Positions 1-5,907 of a stretch of DNA of 14,261 nucleotides are shown here, one piece after another (the stretch's first letter is position 1; each line of letters opens with the position of its first letter). The DNA is taken from contig FR902196.1 of the NCBI GenBank assembly GCA_000437855.1, forward strand, positions 18,949 through 33,209, written 5' to 3'. A model generated the notes under the pieces. It saw only the letters and a program-made list of their open reading frames with translations. It had not been told where the DNA came from and ran no database searches. The position numbers were made by a program, and so were the translations under genes. Source of the stretch: Clostridium sp. CAG:567 (GTDB taxonomy: Bacteria; Bacillota; Clostridia; TANB77; CAG-508).

Positions 1-83
1 TATTATAATTTCTAAAAAAAATTTAAATTCTAAATTTTTAGTTAAAATATCTTAAAATAATTTCAATTAATGATTTTAATTTT

Positions 84-211
84 GTAGAGGAAATTCTTTT
101 GCATAACCCCTATTTATGTATTTTTTTCTTGGAAAAGCCCCCAAATTTAAATTTTAAATTATAGTGCCCCCAATTTATTATAATTTTTGATTATTTTTTA
201 ATTTCCTCTAC
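84..211. repeat. Small MITE-like element with 12-bp terminal inverted repeats
   Basis: GTAGAGGAAATT at 84-95 is the exact reverse complement of AATTTCCTCTAC at 200-211. The repeats bound 128 bases with no coding potential. The same pentamer, ATTTT, lies directly outside each end (79-83 and 212-216), as a target-site duplication would, but in such AT-rich DNA this may be chance. Inside are three C-runs, at 107-110, 138-142 and 167-171. The element sits 12 bases beyond the rlmH stop codon. It could be a non-autonomous transposable element, or a long-range stem at the 3' end of the operon transcript. A search for genomic copies would decide. Confidence 0.45.
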
Positions 212-223
212 ATTTTTTATATA

Positions 224-703
224 TTAATGATGATAAGTTTCATTATTTTCTATTTTAAAAGCTCTAAATAATTGTTCTAATAAAAATACTCGTATTAATT
301 GATGTGGAAATGTCATTTTTGAAAATGATATTAATTCATTTGCTCTTGATAACAAAGTTTTAGACATTCCTAATGTTCCACCAATTAAAAATGTAATATG
401 TGAAGAATAATTTGTAATCTGTGTTATTTTTTTTGAAAATCCCTCTGAAGTATATTGTTTTCCAGTTAAATCTAATGCAATTACATAACTATTATCTTTT
501 ATATTTGCTAAAATATTATTACTTTCTTTTTCAATTATTTTTGTTTTTTCAGCTTCGCTTAAATTAGTTGGAACTTTTTCATCTTGTAATTCTATAATAT
601 TAAAAATGCAATATTTAGAAAGTCTTTTTGAGTATTCTAATATTGCATTTTTTAAATAATCTTCTTTTAATTTTCCAACACATATACAATCAATATGTAA
701 CAT
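224..703 (-). CDS. rlmH: 23S rRNA pseudouridine(1915) N3-methyltransferase RlmH
   Basis: RlmH is a small SPOUT-family enzyme that uses S-adenosylmethionine to methylate pseudouridine 1915 in helix 69 of 23S rRNA, on assembled 70S ribosomes. The 159-residue length is the family norm. The C-terminal knot region is clear: FLIGGTLGMS at 105-114, then SFSKMTFPHQLIRVFLLEQ at 126-144, and the typical Tyr-His-His end in place of the common Tyr-His-Lys. The start ATG (703-701) directly abuts the stop codon of the upstream hydrolase gene (TAAATG). Its Shine-Dalgarno sequence GAGGT (715-711) lies inside that gene's last codons, so translation is probably coupled. It is the last gene of the murA operon. 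Confidence 0.96.
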   Translation of the reverse strand: MLHIDCICVGKLKEDYLKNAILEYSKRLSKYCIFNIIELQDEKVPTNLSEAEKTKIIEKESNNILANIKDNSYVIALDLTGKQYTSEGFSKKITQITNYSSHITFLIGGTLGMSKTLLSRANELISFSKMTFPHQLIRVFLLEQLFRAFKIENNETYHH

Positions 704-1495
704 TTATGATACCTCTAAATTTAATATTTCACTTGGATTTGATCTACTTGCAACAGCAATTTTTATTTTATTTTCATCAAAATTGCTAGCACATAATTCA
801 TCAATTACAGTTTTATAAGCTAATTCAGGAAAATTATTTTCCTTACTTAAATGTCCAAGCATAACATTTTTCAAACCAGAATTCAATAAATATGAAACAG
901 TTTTTCCAGCTGCTTCATTTGATAGATGACCATTTGGTCCAGCAATTCTTTGCTTTAAAGAATATGGATATTTTGAGTATGATAGTATATTAGGATCATA
1001 ATTTGATTCTAATAATATAAAAGAACTTTCTTCTAGATTTTTTATTATTTTTTTATCAATATGTCCTATATCTGTTGCTATACTTATTTTTTGATTATTA
1101 TAAAATATGTTAAATCCACATGGGTTTGCTGCATCATGAGGTATTGAAAAAGGTACTATTTTTAAATCTCCTATTTCAAATTTTTTATTTACATTAAACA
1201 AATTTTGATTTTTTGTTTTTTCTGCAACTTGAGGCATTGCATCCCATGTTTCTTTATTTGCATAGATTGGTATATCAAATTTTTTTGATATTGTTGACAA
1301 TCCTTTTATATGGTCTGAGTGTTCATGTGTAACTATAACAGCATCAATATCATTTATTTTTACATCTATGCTATTTAATGCTGTTTCAATTTTCTTTGCA
1401 CTTTCACCTGCATCAACTAAAATTTTAGTATTATCAGTTTGTACAAATAAACTATTCCCACTACTTCCACTGTATAAACTACAAAAATTAAACAT
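704..1495 (-). CDS. walJ: MBL-fold metallohydrolase, WalJ/YycJ type
   Basis: This is a 263-residue metallo-beta-lactamase-fold protein of the YycJ/WalJ group, cytoplasmic enzymes thought to be phosphodiesterases or exonucleases acting on nucleic acid. The N-terminus FCSLYSGSSGNS (4-15) is the group signature. Metal ligands are visible: HEHSDH at 57-62, His120, Asp142 in TDIG, His190 in GHLSNEA and His215 in GHLSKENN. In many Firmicutes this gene sits next to rlmH and htrA in the walRK cluster. Here rlmH is adjacent but walR and walK are not in the window. The gene starts 15 bases after the murA stop, with an AAAGGA ribosome site overlapping that stop. The family call is firm; the precise substrate is not known from sequence. 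Confidence 0.9.
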   Translation of the reverse strand: MFNFCSLYSGSSGNSLFVQTDNTKILVDAGESAKKIETALNSIDVKINDIDAVIVTHEHSDHIKGLSTISKKFDIPIYANKETWDAMPQVAEKTKNQNLFNVNKKFEIGDLKIVPFSIPHDAANPCGFNIFYNNQKISIATDIGHIDKKIIKNLEESSFILLESNYDPNILSYSKYPYSLKQRIAGPNGHLSNEAAGKTVSYLLNSGLKNVMLGHLSKENNFPELAYKTVIDELCASNFDENKIKIAVASRSNPSEILNLEVS

Positions 1496-1510
1496 TTGTA
1501 TATTCGTCCT

Positions 1511-2770
1511 TTACTCTGTCACTCTTTGTATATTTGCTCCCAATTTTCTGAATTTTTCTTCAATATTTTCATAGCCTCTATCAATATGTTCAATATTGTA
1601 TAATTGAGTTTCTCCTTTTGCCACTATACCAGCAATAATTAATGCTGCTCCTGCTCTTAAATCTGTAGCATATACTGGCGCTCCTGTTAATTCATTTACA
1701 CCTTCAAATACCGCTGATTTGCCTTGTGCAGTAATTTTTGCTCCCATCTTATTTAATTCTGATGTATATTGAAATCTTGATTCCCATATACTTTCATGAA
1801 TCATGCTTGTTCCATCAGCCAATGAAAGTACAACACCCATTTGAGGTTGCATATCTGTTGGAAATCCTGGATATGGAAGTGTTTTTACTGTTGCTTTTGT
1901 TGGCCTTTTGTTCATTGTAACTCTTATTGAGTCTCCCATTTCTTTTACGTTTCCGCCTATTTCAAGTATCTTAGCTGTAATGCAATCCAAATGCTCTGGT
2001 ATACAATTTTTTATTGTTATATCTCCTCTTGATGCAACAGCTGCAAGCATGAATGTTCCTGCTTCTATTTGGTCTGGAACAACTGAATATGTAGCATCTC
2101 CTTTTAATTCTTTAACACCATTTATTTTTATAACATCTGTACCTGCTCCACGAATATCTGCCCCCATGGTATTTAAAAAGTTTGCAACATCTACTATATG
2201 TGGTTCTTTTGCCGCATTATCAATTGTAGTAGTTCCTTCTGCTAGTACTGATGCAAGCATCGCATTTATTGTAGCACCAACAGAAACAACATCCATGTAT
2301 ATTGATGTTCCAACCATTTTTTTAGCTTTTGCTGTTACTTTTCCTTGTGCAACTACTACTTTAGCACCTAGAGCCTCAAATGCCTTAATATGTTGATCTA
2401 TTGGTCTTGCTCCTAAATTGCATCCACCTGGTAAACCGACTTCTGCATGACCACATCTACTAAGTAATGCTCCTAATAAATAATATGAAGCTCTAAATTT
2501 ACTTGTCATATCTATTGGAGCTTGTGTACAGCATATATCTCTTGTATCTATTTCTATTTCATTTTCCGATAACCATGTAATTTTCGCTCCTAATTCAGCT
2601 AAAATTTTACATGACATTTTTACATCACTAATATTAGGTAAATTTTCTATTTTGCATACTCCATTTACTAATAAAGTGGCTGGTAAAATTGCAACTGCAG
2701 CATTTTTTGCTCCACTTATTGTTACTTCTCCTTTTAGTTTTGTTGGTCCACTTATTACTAATTTATCCAA
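1511..2770 (-). CDS. murA: UDP-N-acetylglucosamine 1-carboxyvinyltransferase MurA
   Basis: MurA transfers enolpyruvate from phosphoenolpyruvate to UDP-GlcNAc, the first committed step of peptidoglycan synthesis in the cytoplasm. The start taken is TTG (2770-2768), giving 419 residues beginning (M)DKLVISGP, the usual MurA N-terminus. The in-frame ATG at 2785 would add five residues (MEVIS), but its own bases form the GGAGG site (2783-2779) that lies 8 bases before the TTG. Visible landmarks, in the 419-residue numbering, are the SGAKNAA motif with catalytic Lys23, Cys117 in GLPGGCNLGARPIDQH (the residue alkylated by fosfomycin, so intrinsic resistance by Asp substitution is not expected), and FPTDMQPQ with the catalytic Asp. 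It is first in an operon with the hydrolase and rlmH genes. Confidence 0.96.
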   Translation of the reverse strand: MDKLVISGPTKLKGEVTISGAKNAAVAILPATLLVNGVCKIENLPNISDVKMSCKILAELGAKITWLSENEIEIDTRDICCTQAPIDMTSKFRASYYLLGALLSRCGHAEVGLPGGCNLGARPIDQHIKAFEALGAKVVVAQGKVTAKAKKMVGTSIYMDVVSVGATINAMLASVLAEGTTTIDNAAKEPHIVDVANFLNTMGADIRGAGTDVIKINGVKELKGDATYSVVPDQIEAGTFMLAAVASRGDITIKNCIPEHLDCITAKILEIGGNVKEMGDSIRVTMNKRPTKATVKTLPYPGFPTDMQPQMGVVLSLADGTSMIHESIWESRFQYTSELNKMGAKITAQGKSAVFEGVNELTGAPVYATDLRAGAALIIAGIVAKGETQLYNIEHIDRGYENIEEKFRKLGANIQRVTE

Positions 2771-2802
2771 AGAGATTACCTCCATTTTTATTTTCTTCTA
2801 CC

Positions 2803-2831
2803 TTTATATCACAATTTATATTATTTGACAA
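2803..2831 (-). promoter_or_regulatory. Predicted sigma-A promoter of the murA operon
   Basis: On the minus strand a -35 box TTGTCA (2831-2826) and a -10 box TATAAA (2808-2803) are separated by exactly 17 bases, each matching consensus at 5 of 6 positions. Transcription would begin near 2796. That leaves about 25 bases before the TTG start but only about 10 before the ATG at 2785, too few for a ribosome site, which supports the TTG. Confidence 0.65.
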
Positions 2832-2834
2832 GAT

Positions 2835-2858
2835 ATTAAGCTGTAAATAAAGCTTAAT
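2835..2858. terminator. Hairpin between spoIIR and murA, possible weak terminator
   Basis: ATTAAGCT (2835-2842) and AGCTTAAT (2851-2858) form a perfect 8-bp stem with an 8-base loop, just after the spoIIR stop and just before the murA -35 box. No clear U-run follows on the minus strand, so readthrough from spoIIR into murA is possible. It may be a weak terminator or only an AT-rich inverted repeat. Confidence 0.3.
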
Positions 2859-2871
2859 GAAAATTTAAACC

Positions 2872-3519
2872 TTACTTGTTTCCTAATTTCCAACTTTGAA
2901 ATAACTCAACTATTTTAAATTTAAATGAAATTTCCCTATCATCAGTTTTACTTATTAGGTTATATTCTTCATTCTTTAAGTTTTGTTTTAATTCTTGTTT
3001 TGAATCGTCTGGTACCACTCCTGTACTAACATCCACAAAACACAAAGGAGGAAACATTACACACCACCAATTTTTCCCTTTTGCTTCTCCTATTTCTACT
3101 TTTAGTGCATCATATTCTCCTGCTGGCAAAGTTATATCTCCATAGTACTTTGTTGGAAAATCCGCTTTTCCTATTTGTATATTTACTGTATATTCATATC
3201 CATTCTCTCTAATTGTTTTCTCTGCAATTTGTATAAATTCATTTTTATGCTCACTTGCAATTCTCATTGCATCTTCTTTATTTGTACTATCCTTTGCAAT
3301 TGCATTCATATATTCTAGTAAGTTATCTCTTACTTTCAATTTTAATGTTTGATCTTCTTCACTATCACTATTTGCTATAACATGTAATCTAAACACACTA
3401 TCAGAAATATTATTTGATACAGCATCTACATACGAAATTGCAGATATTAGTATAAATATAGCTAATAATGTTAAAATTACAAATATTCTACTAATTTTTA
3501 ATCTTTTGAAATTTTTCAT
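2872..3519 (-). CDS. spoIIR: Stage II sporulation protein R (SpoIIR)
   Basis: SpoIIR is made in the forespore and exported to the intermembrane space, where it triggers SpoIIGA to process pro-sigma-E in the mother cell. The 215-residue protein has a basic N-terminus and one hydrophobic segment (about 11-33), serving as signal or anchor. Family blocks follow: FRLHVIANSDSEEDQ (43-57), LKLKVRDNLL (59-68), GEYDALKVEIGEAKGKNWWC (134-153) and FPPLCFVD (156-163). An AAGGAG site (3535-3530) lies 10 bases before the ATG. In Bacillus subtilis the gene is under sigma-F, and a sigma-F-like sequence is present upstream here. It is strong evidence that the organism, or its recent ancestor, forms endospores. 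Its position directly upstream of murA may be simple adjacency. Confidence 0.95.
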   Translation of the reverse strand: MKNFKRLKISRIFVILTLLAIFILISAISYVDAVSNNISDSVFRLHVIANSDSEEDQTLKLKVRDNLLEYMNAIAKDSTNKEDAMRIASEHKNEFIQIAEKTIRENGYEYTVNIQIGKADFPTKYYGDITLPAGEYDALKVEIGEAKGKNWWCVMFPPLCFVDVSTGVVPDDSKQELKQNLKNEEYNLISKTDDREISFKFKIVELFQSWKLGNK

Positions 3520-3556
3520 AATTTTTTATCTCCTTCAAGAAATTCTTAATTAATAC

Positions 3557-3586
3557 AATTATTTACAACTTTTTAAATTTTTATAC
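3557..3586 (-). promoter_or_regulatory. Candidate sigma-F-type promoter of spoIIR
   Basis: Reading the minus strand, GTATA (3586-3582) and GTAAATAATT (3566-3557) are 15 bases apart. This resembles the forespore sigma-F pattern of a GYWTA-like -35 and a GGnnAnAnT-like -10, with one mismatch in the second G. The position, about 40 bases before the start codon, fits. The region is so AT-rich that chance matches are likely, so this rests mainly on the known sigma-F control of spoIIR. Confidence 0.3.
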
Positions 3587-3632
3587 ATTGCTATCATTTT
3601 TTATTAATCAAATTAAGAACATTAAAAAGAGA

Positions 3633-3698
3633 ATGCAAAAAACAGATTACAAGAATTTCTACGCAGTGCAGACTGCTAGAAATTTTAGTAATTTGCAT
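3633..3698 (-). terminator. Long imperfect hairpin with a minus-strand U-run; terminator-like
   Basis: The core stem is 3646-3667 paired with 3672-3692: ATTAC/GTAAT, then AATTTCTA/TAGAAATT, then GCAGT/ACTGC around a GCAG loop, with one bulged C (3662) and one mismatch in a short AAG/TTA step. On the minus strand the hairpin is followed by CTGTTTTTTGC (3647-3637), so it resembles an intrinsic terminator for a leftward transcript ending upstream of spoIIR. ATGCAA (3633-3638) and TTGCAT (3693-3698) could extend the stem across an unpaired stretch. No leftward gene above it is seen, so what it terminates is unknown. Confidence 0.45.
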
Positions 3699-3705
3699 AT
3701 TTGTC

Positions 3706-3750
3706 TTGTACAGAACTTTTGCATACTATGCAAAAGTTCCTAGAATACAA
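3706..3750. repeat. 27-base perfect palindrome with outer TTGTA/TACAA arms
   Basis: GAACTTTTGCATA (3713-3725) and TATGCAAAAGTTC (3727-3739) are exact reverse complements around a single C. TTGTA (3706-3710) and TACAA (3746-3750) can close an outer helix. No U-run follows on the plus strand. It lies about 40 bases before the -35 box of the 3859 gene, so it is outside that gene's transcript and could be a protein-binding site, or part of a leftward RNA with the neighbouring hairpin. Confidence 0.5.
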
Positions 3751-3789
3751 AAATGTCGAATAAACACATACGATTGCTGTTTTTTCGGC

Positions 3790-3818
3790 TTGACTTTGGT
3801 GTAAATAAATGGTAAAAT
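3790..3818 (+). promoter_or_regulatory. Predicted sigma-A promoter of the 176-aa gene
   Basis: The -35 box TTGACT (3790-3795) and the -10 box TAAAAT (3813-3818) are separated by 17 bases. Transcription would begin near 3825, giving a leader of about 34 bases with GGAGGT at 3845-3850. Confidence 0.65.
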
Positions 3819-3858
3819 TTTCCATAGATAAAGAGGTAGAAACTGGAGGTTATTTTGT

Positions 3859-4389
3859 ATGGAAATTAAAAATTATCATGTGGAAAAATTATGTGGTTTT
3901 TATGTTAGTGATTGGCACTTAGCCACAACTGTTTTGCCATATATTAATTCTAAAATCGAAGAAAATACAAAAGTAATAACATTCCTAGAAAATAATATTG
4001 AAAAAAATATACAAATTTTAATGCAAAAATTAAATTTAAAAAATAAAAATGACATTTTAAAAATTAGATGGAAAAATATAATTGATAAAAAATATATTGC
4101 TATAGAAAATATTTTAAATAAAGAATTTTCAAATAATTGCATAATTCTAGTTAGTGGTTGTAATGAATATATTTCATTCATAAATACTTGTATTGAAAAG
4201 TGGTTAAAAGGATCTAAAATTAATAATATTAAAATTATTAATTTCTTTGAATTAACAGAATTTAATAGTGATATTGTTAATATATTAGATAATCACGATA
4301 AAATCTTAAATACTTCTGGTGAAAGAGAAATCACAGATGTATTTACTGGATATAACAACAATTCTAAAAGAATTATAAATGATAACTAA
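3859..4389 (+). CDS. Uncharacterised 176-aa protein
   Basis: No family is recognised. The start is well supported by GGAGGT (3845-3850), 8 bases before the ATG, and by a near-consensus promoter. The protein is soluble-looking, with no signal peptide or membrane segment. The N-terminus CGFYVSDWHLATTVLPYI (12-29) is followed by a Lys/Asn/Glu-rich predicted helix (30-60). A short hydrophobic strand NNCIILVSG (92-100) and a second one, IKIINFF (124-130), give an alternating alpha/beta look, as in a small Rossmann-like or regulatory fold. The C-terminus (150-176) is polar and probably disordered. It sits between spoIIR, facing away, and a sugar nucleotidyltransferase 66 bases downstream, which does not define its job. 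Codon use matches its neighbours, so recent transfer is not indicated. Confidence 0.85.
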   Translation: MEIKNYHVEKLCGFYVSDWHLATTVLPYINSKIEENTKVITFLENNIEKNIQILMQKLNLKNKNDILKIRWKNIIDKKYIAIENILNKEFSNNCIILVSGCNEYISFINTCIEKWLKGSKINNIKIINFFELTEFNSDIVNILDNHDKILNTSGEREITDVFTGYNNNSKRIINDN

Positions 4390-4394
4390 TAAAT

Positions 4395-4423
4395 TTGACT
4401 TAATTTATTAAATCGTATAAGAT
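4395..4423 (+). promoter_or_regulatory. Possible promoter of the UDPGP-family gene
   Basis: TTGACT (4395-4400), the same -35 box as at 3790, lies 17 bases before TAAGAT (4418-4423), a 4-of-6 match to the -10 consensus. TATAAG at 4416 with a 15-base spacer is an alternative. The gene could also be read from the promoter at 3790. Confidence 0.4.
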
Positions 4424-4455
4424 ATACTTGTAATTTTTTAAGGGAGGTACTCTTT

Positions 4456-5700
4456 ATGGAGGAAAAATTATCAATGGTCAAAGAATTACTTGCTAAATAT
4501 GGTCAAGAACATTTACTTCAATGCTATAGCAAGCTTTCTGATGAACAAAAAAATAAATTGTTAAATGATATTTTAACATTAGATTTTAATCAAGTACAAA
4601 ACTTATACGAAAGCACAAAAACAAAACCATGTTTTGAAAATGTAAAATTAGAGCCAATTCCACATACTACTAAATCAGAACTTTCTGAAGCAGATTTTAA
4701 AAAATACACAGAAGTTGGTGAAAATGTTATTAAAGCAGGAAAACTAGCTGTAGTTACTATGGCTGGTGGACAAGGTACTAGACTTGGTCATAATGGTCCA
4801 AAAGGAACTTTTGACTTGGGACTTGACTCACATAAGTCAATATTTGAAATTTTATGTGAGCATATAAAAGAAGCTAGAACAAAATATGGTGTTGATATTC
4901 CTTGGTATTTAATGACTAGTGATGAGAATAATGATGATACTGTCAAATTCTTTGAAGAACACAATTATTTTGGTTATCCCAAAACTGCGGTTAAATTTTT
5001 TAAGCAAGGTAAACTTCCTATGCTTGATACAAATGGCAAAATACTATTAGATGAACATGGTATGATAAAACAAGCTGCTGATGGTCATGGCGGAATTTTC
5101 GAGGCTATGAGAAAAAACGGCATTTTATATGATATGCAAGAAAAAGGAATTGAATGGATTTTTATCGGTGGTGTTGATAATGTTTTAGTTAAAATGGTAG
5201 ATCCTATTTTAACTGGACTTATGGTTTCTGAAAATACTTTATCTGGTGGAAAAAGTGTTGTAAAAGCTTATCCAGAAGAAAGAGTTGGCGTTTTCTGTAA
5301 AAAAGATGGTAAACCAAGTGTTATTGAATACACAGAAATTTCTAAGGAATTATCTGAAGCATTAGATGAAAATGGAGAACTTCTATATGGAGAATCTCAT
5401 ATTTTGTGTAATCAATTTAATATCTCATTATTAGAAGAAATTAGTAAAAATAAATTGCCTTATCATGTTGCTTTTAAAAAAGCAAGCTATTTAGATGCTT
5501 CTGGAAATTTAGTTGAGCCAACTGAACCAAATGCATATAAATTTGAAGCTTTTATATTTGATGCTTTTAGCATTGCTGATAACATGAGTATTTTAAGAGT
5601 AAAAAGAGAAGAAGAATTTGCTCCTGTAAAGAATGCAACTGGTGTTGATAGCCCAGAAACTGCAAGAGCATTATACAAAGCATTTCATGGTATTAATTAG
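4456..5700 (+). CDS. UDPGP-family uridylyltransferase (UDP-N-acetylhexosamine or UDP-glucose pyrophosphorylase)
   Basis: This 414-residue cytoplasmic enzyme should form a UDP-sugar from UTP and a sugar 1-phosphate, releasing pyrophosphate. It belongs to the UDPGP family, common in eukaryotes as UAP1/AGX and UGP, rather than to GalU or GlmU. Motifs seen are the nucleotide loop MAGGQGTRLG with the following PKG (102-117), SHKSIFEI (125-132), MTSDEN (153-158), the HNYFGYP stretch (169-175), DGHGGIFEAM (209-218) and GVDNVLVKMVDP (239-250). The SHK, DGHGG and VDN blocks resemble the N-acetylhexosamine branch more than UGP, but the sugar cannot be assigned safely. GGGAGGT (4442-4448) lies 7 bases before the ATG. 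A phosphohexomutase follows, the natural supplier of its sugar 1-phosphate. Confidence 0.88.
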   Translation: MEEKLSMVKELLAKYGQEHLLQCYSKLSDEQKNKLLNDILTLDFNQVQNLYESTKTKPCFENVKLEPIPHTTKSELSEADFKKYTEVGENVIKAGKLAVVTMAGGQGTRLGHNGPKGTFDLGLDSHKSIFEILCEHIKEARTKYGVDIPWYLMTSDENNDDTVKFFEEHNYFGYPKTAVKFFKQGKLPMLDTNGKILLDEHGMIKQAADGHGGIFEAMRKNGILYDMQEKGIEWIFIGGVDNVLVKMVDPILTGLMVSENTLSGGKSVVKAYPEERVGVFCKKDGKPSVIEYTEISKELSEALDENGELLYGESHILCNQFNISLLEEISKNKLPYHVAFKKASYLDASGNLVEPTEPNAYKFEAFIFDAFSIADNMSILRVKREEEFAPVKNATGVDSPETARALYKAFHGIN

Positions 5701-5711
5701 TTATTTATACT

Positions 5712-5872
5712 GTAAGGTAATATGAAAACTTTTCTTCGCTCCATCCCGACTACGCAAGAAGATGTAACAACAATTTTTTGCAAACATTAATAATGATTTG
5801 AAAAAATTTAGCAACATCTTCTAGCTTGTTGGTCCCCACAGCCTCGCTACGAAAAGTATTATATTACCTTAC
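5712..5872. repeat. 161-base nested palindrome (MITE-like or structured RNA)
   Basis: GTAAGGTAATAT (5712-5723) is the exact reverse complement of ATATTACCTTAC (5861-5872). Further nested complementary pairs are ACTTTTC/GAAAAGT (5728-5734, 5851-5857), AGAAGATGT/ACATCTTCT (5757-5765, 5814-5822), AATTTTTT/AAAAAATT (5772-5779, 5801-5808) and CATTA/TAATG at the tip (5785-5789, 5791-5795). The unpaired mid-portions are clearly GC-richer than the surroundings. It fills the gap between the uridylyltransferase and mutase genes, with no reading frame of note. No convincing target duplication is seen. It may be a dispersed palindromic repeat, a terminator or RNA-processing structure between cotranscribed genes, or both. 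Confidence 0.6.
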
Positions 5873-5907
5873 TTGTAATTAATAATAAGTTTAGAAAGGA
5901 AAAATAA

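Larger units (their letters stand above)
3520..3858. other. 339-base divergent intergenic region
   Basis: No open reading frame of note lies here. From left to right it holds the spoIIR ribosome site and a possible sigma-F promoter, the terminator-like hairpin, the 27-base palindrome, a mixed stretch (3751-3789) in which nothing is recognised, and the promoter and ribosome site of the 176-aa gene. Its middle part (about 3650-3790) is less AT-rich than the flanks, as expected for structured RNA or binding sites. Confidence 0.6.

Noticed and set aside
107..171. CRISPR array from the regularly spaced C-runs
   Set aside because: The common part of each unit is under 12 bases and differs between units, and there are only three. 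No repeat of CRISPR size exists.
107..171. G-quadruplex on the minus strand
   Set aside because: There are only three G-runs, with loops of about 25 bases; four runs with short loops would be needed.
1908..2396. 162-codon plus-strand open frame opposite murA
   Set aside because: It is the mirror of the strongly supported murA frame, has no proper ribosome site, and its translation is a Ser/Thr/Pro-rich sequence typical of an antisense shadow.
2783..2785. ATG start for murA
   Set aside because: It is the base of the GGAGG site serving the TTG 13 bases later, and lies too close to the predicted transcription start.
3713..3739. LexA (SOS) operator because of the GAAC...GTTC ends
   Set aside because: The Gram-positive LexA box has GAAC and GTTC separated by four bases. 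Here they are 19 bases apart, so this is a palindrome of a different kind.
3900..4181. 93-codon minus-strand hydrophobic frame
   Set aside because: It is the antisense shadow of the Lys/Asn-rich 176-aa protein, since AAA/AAT codons read as Phe/Ile on the other strand. It has no ribosome site.
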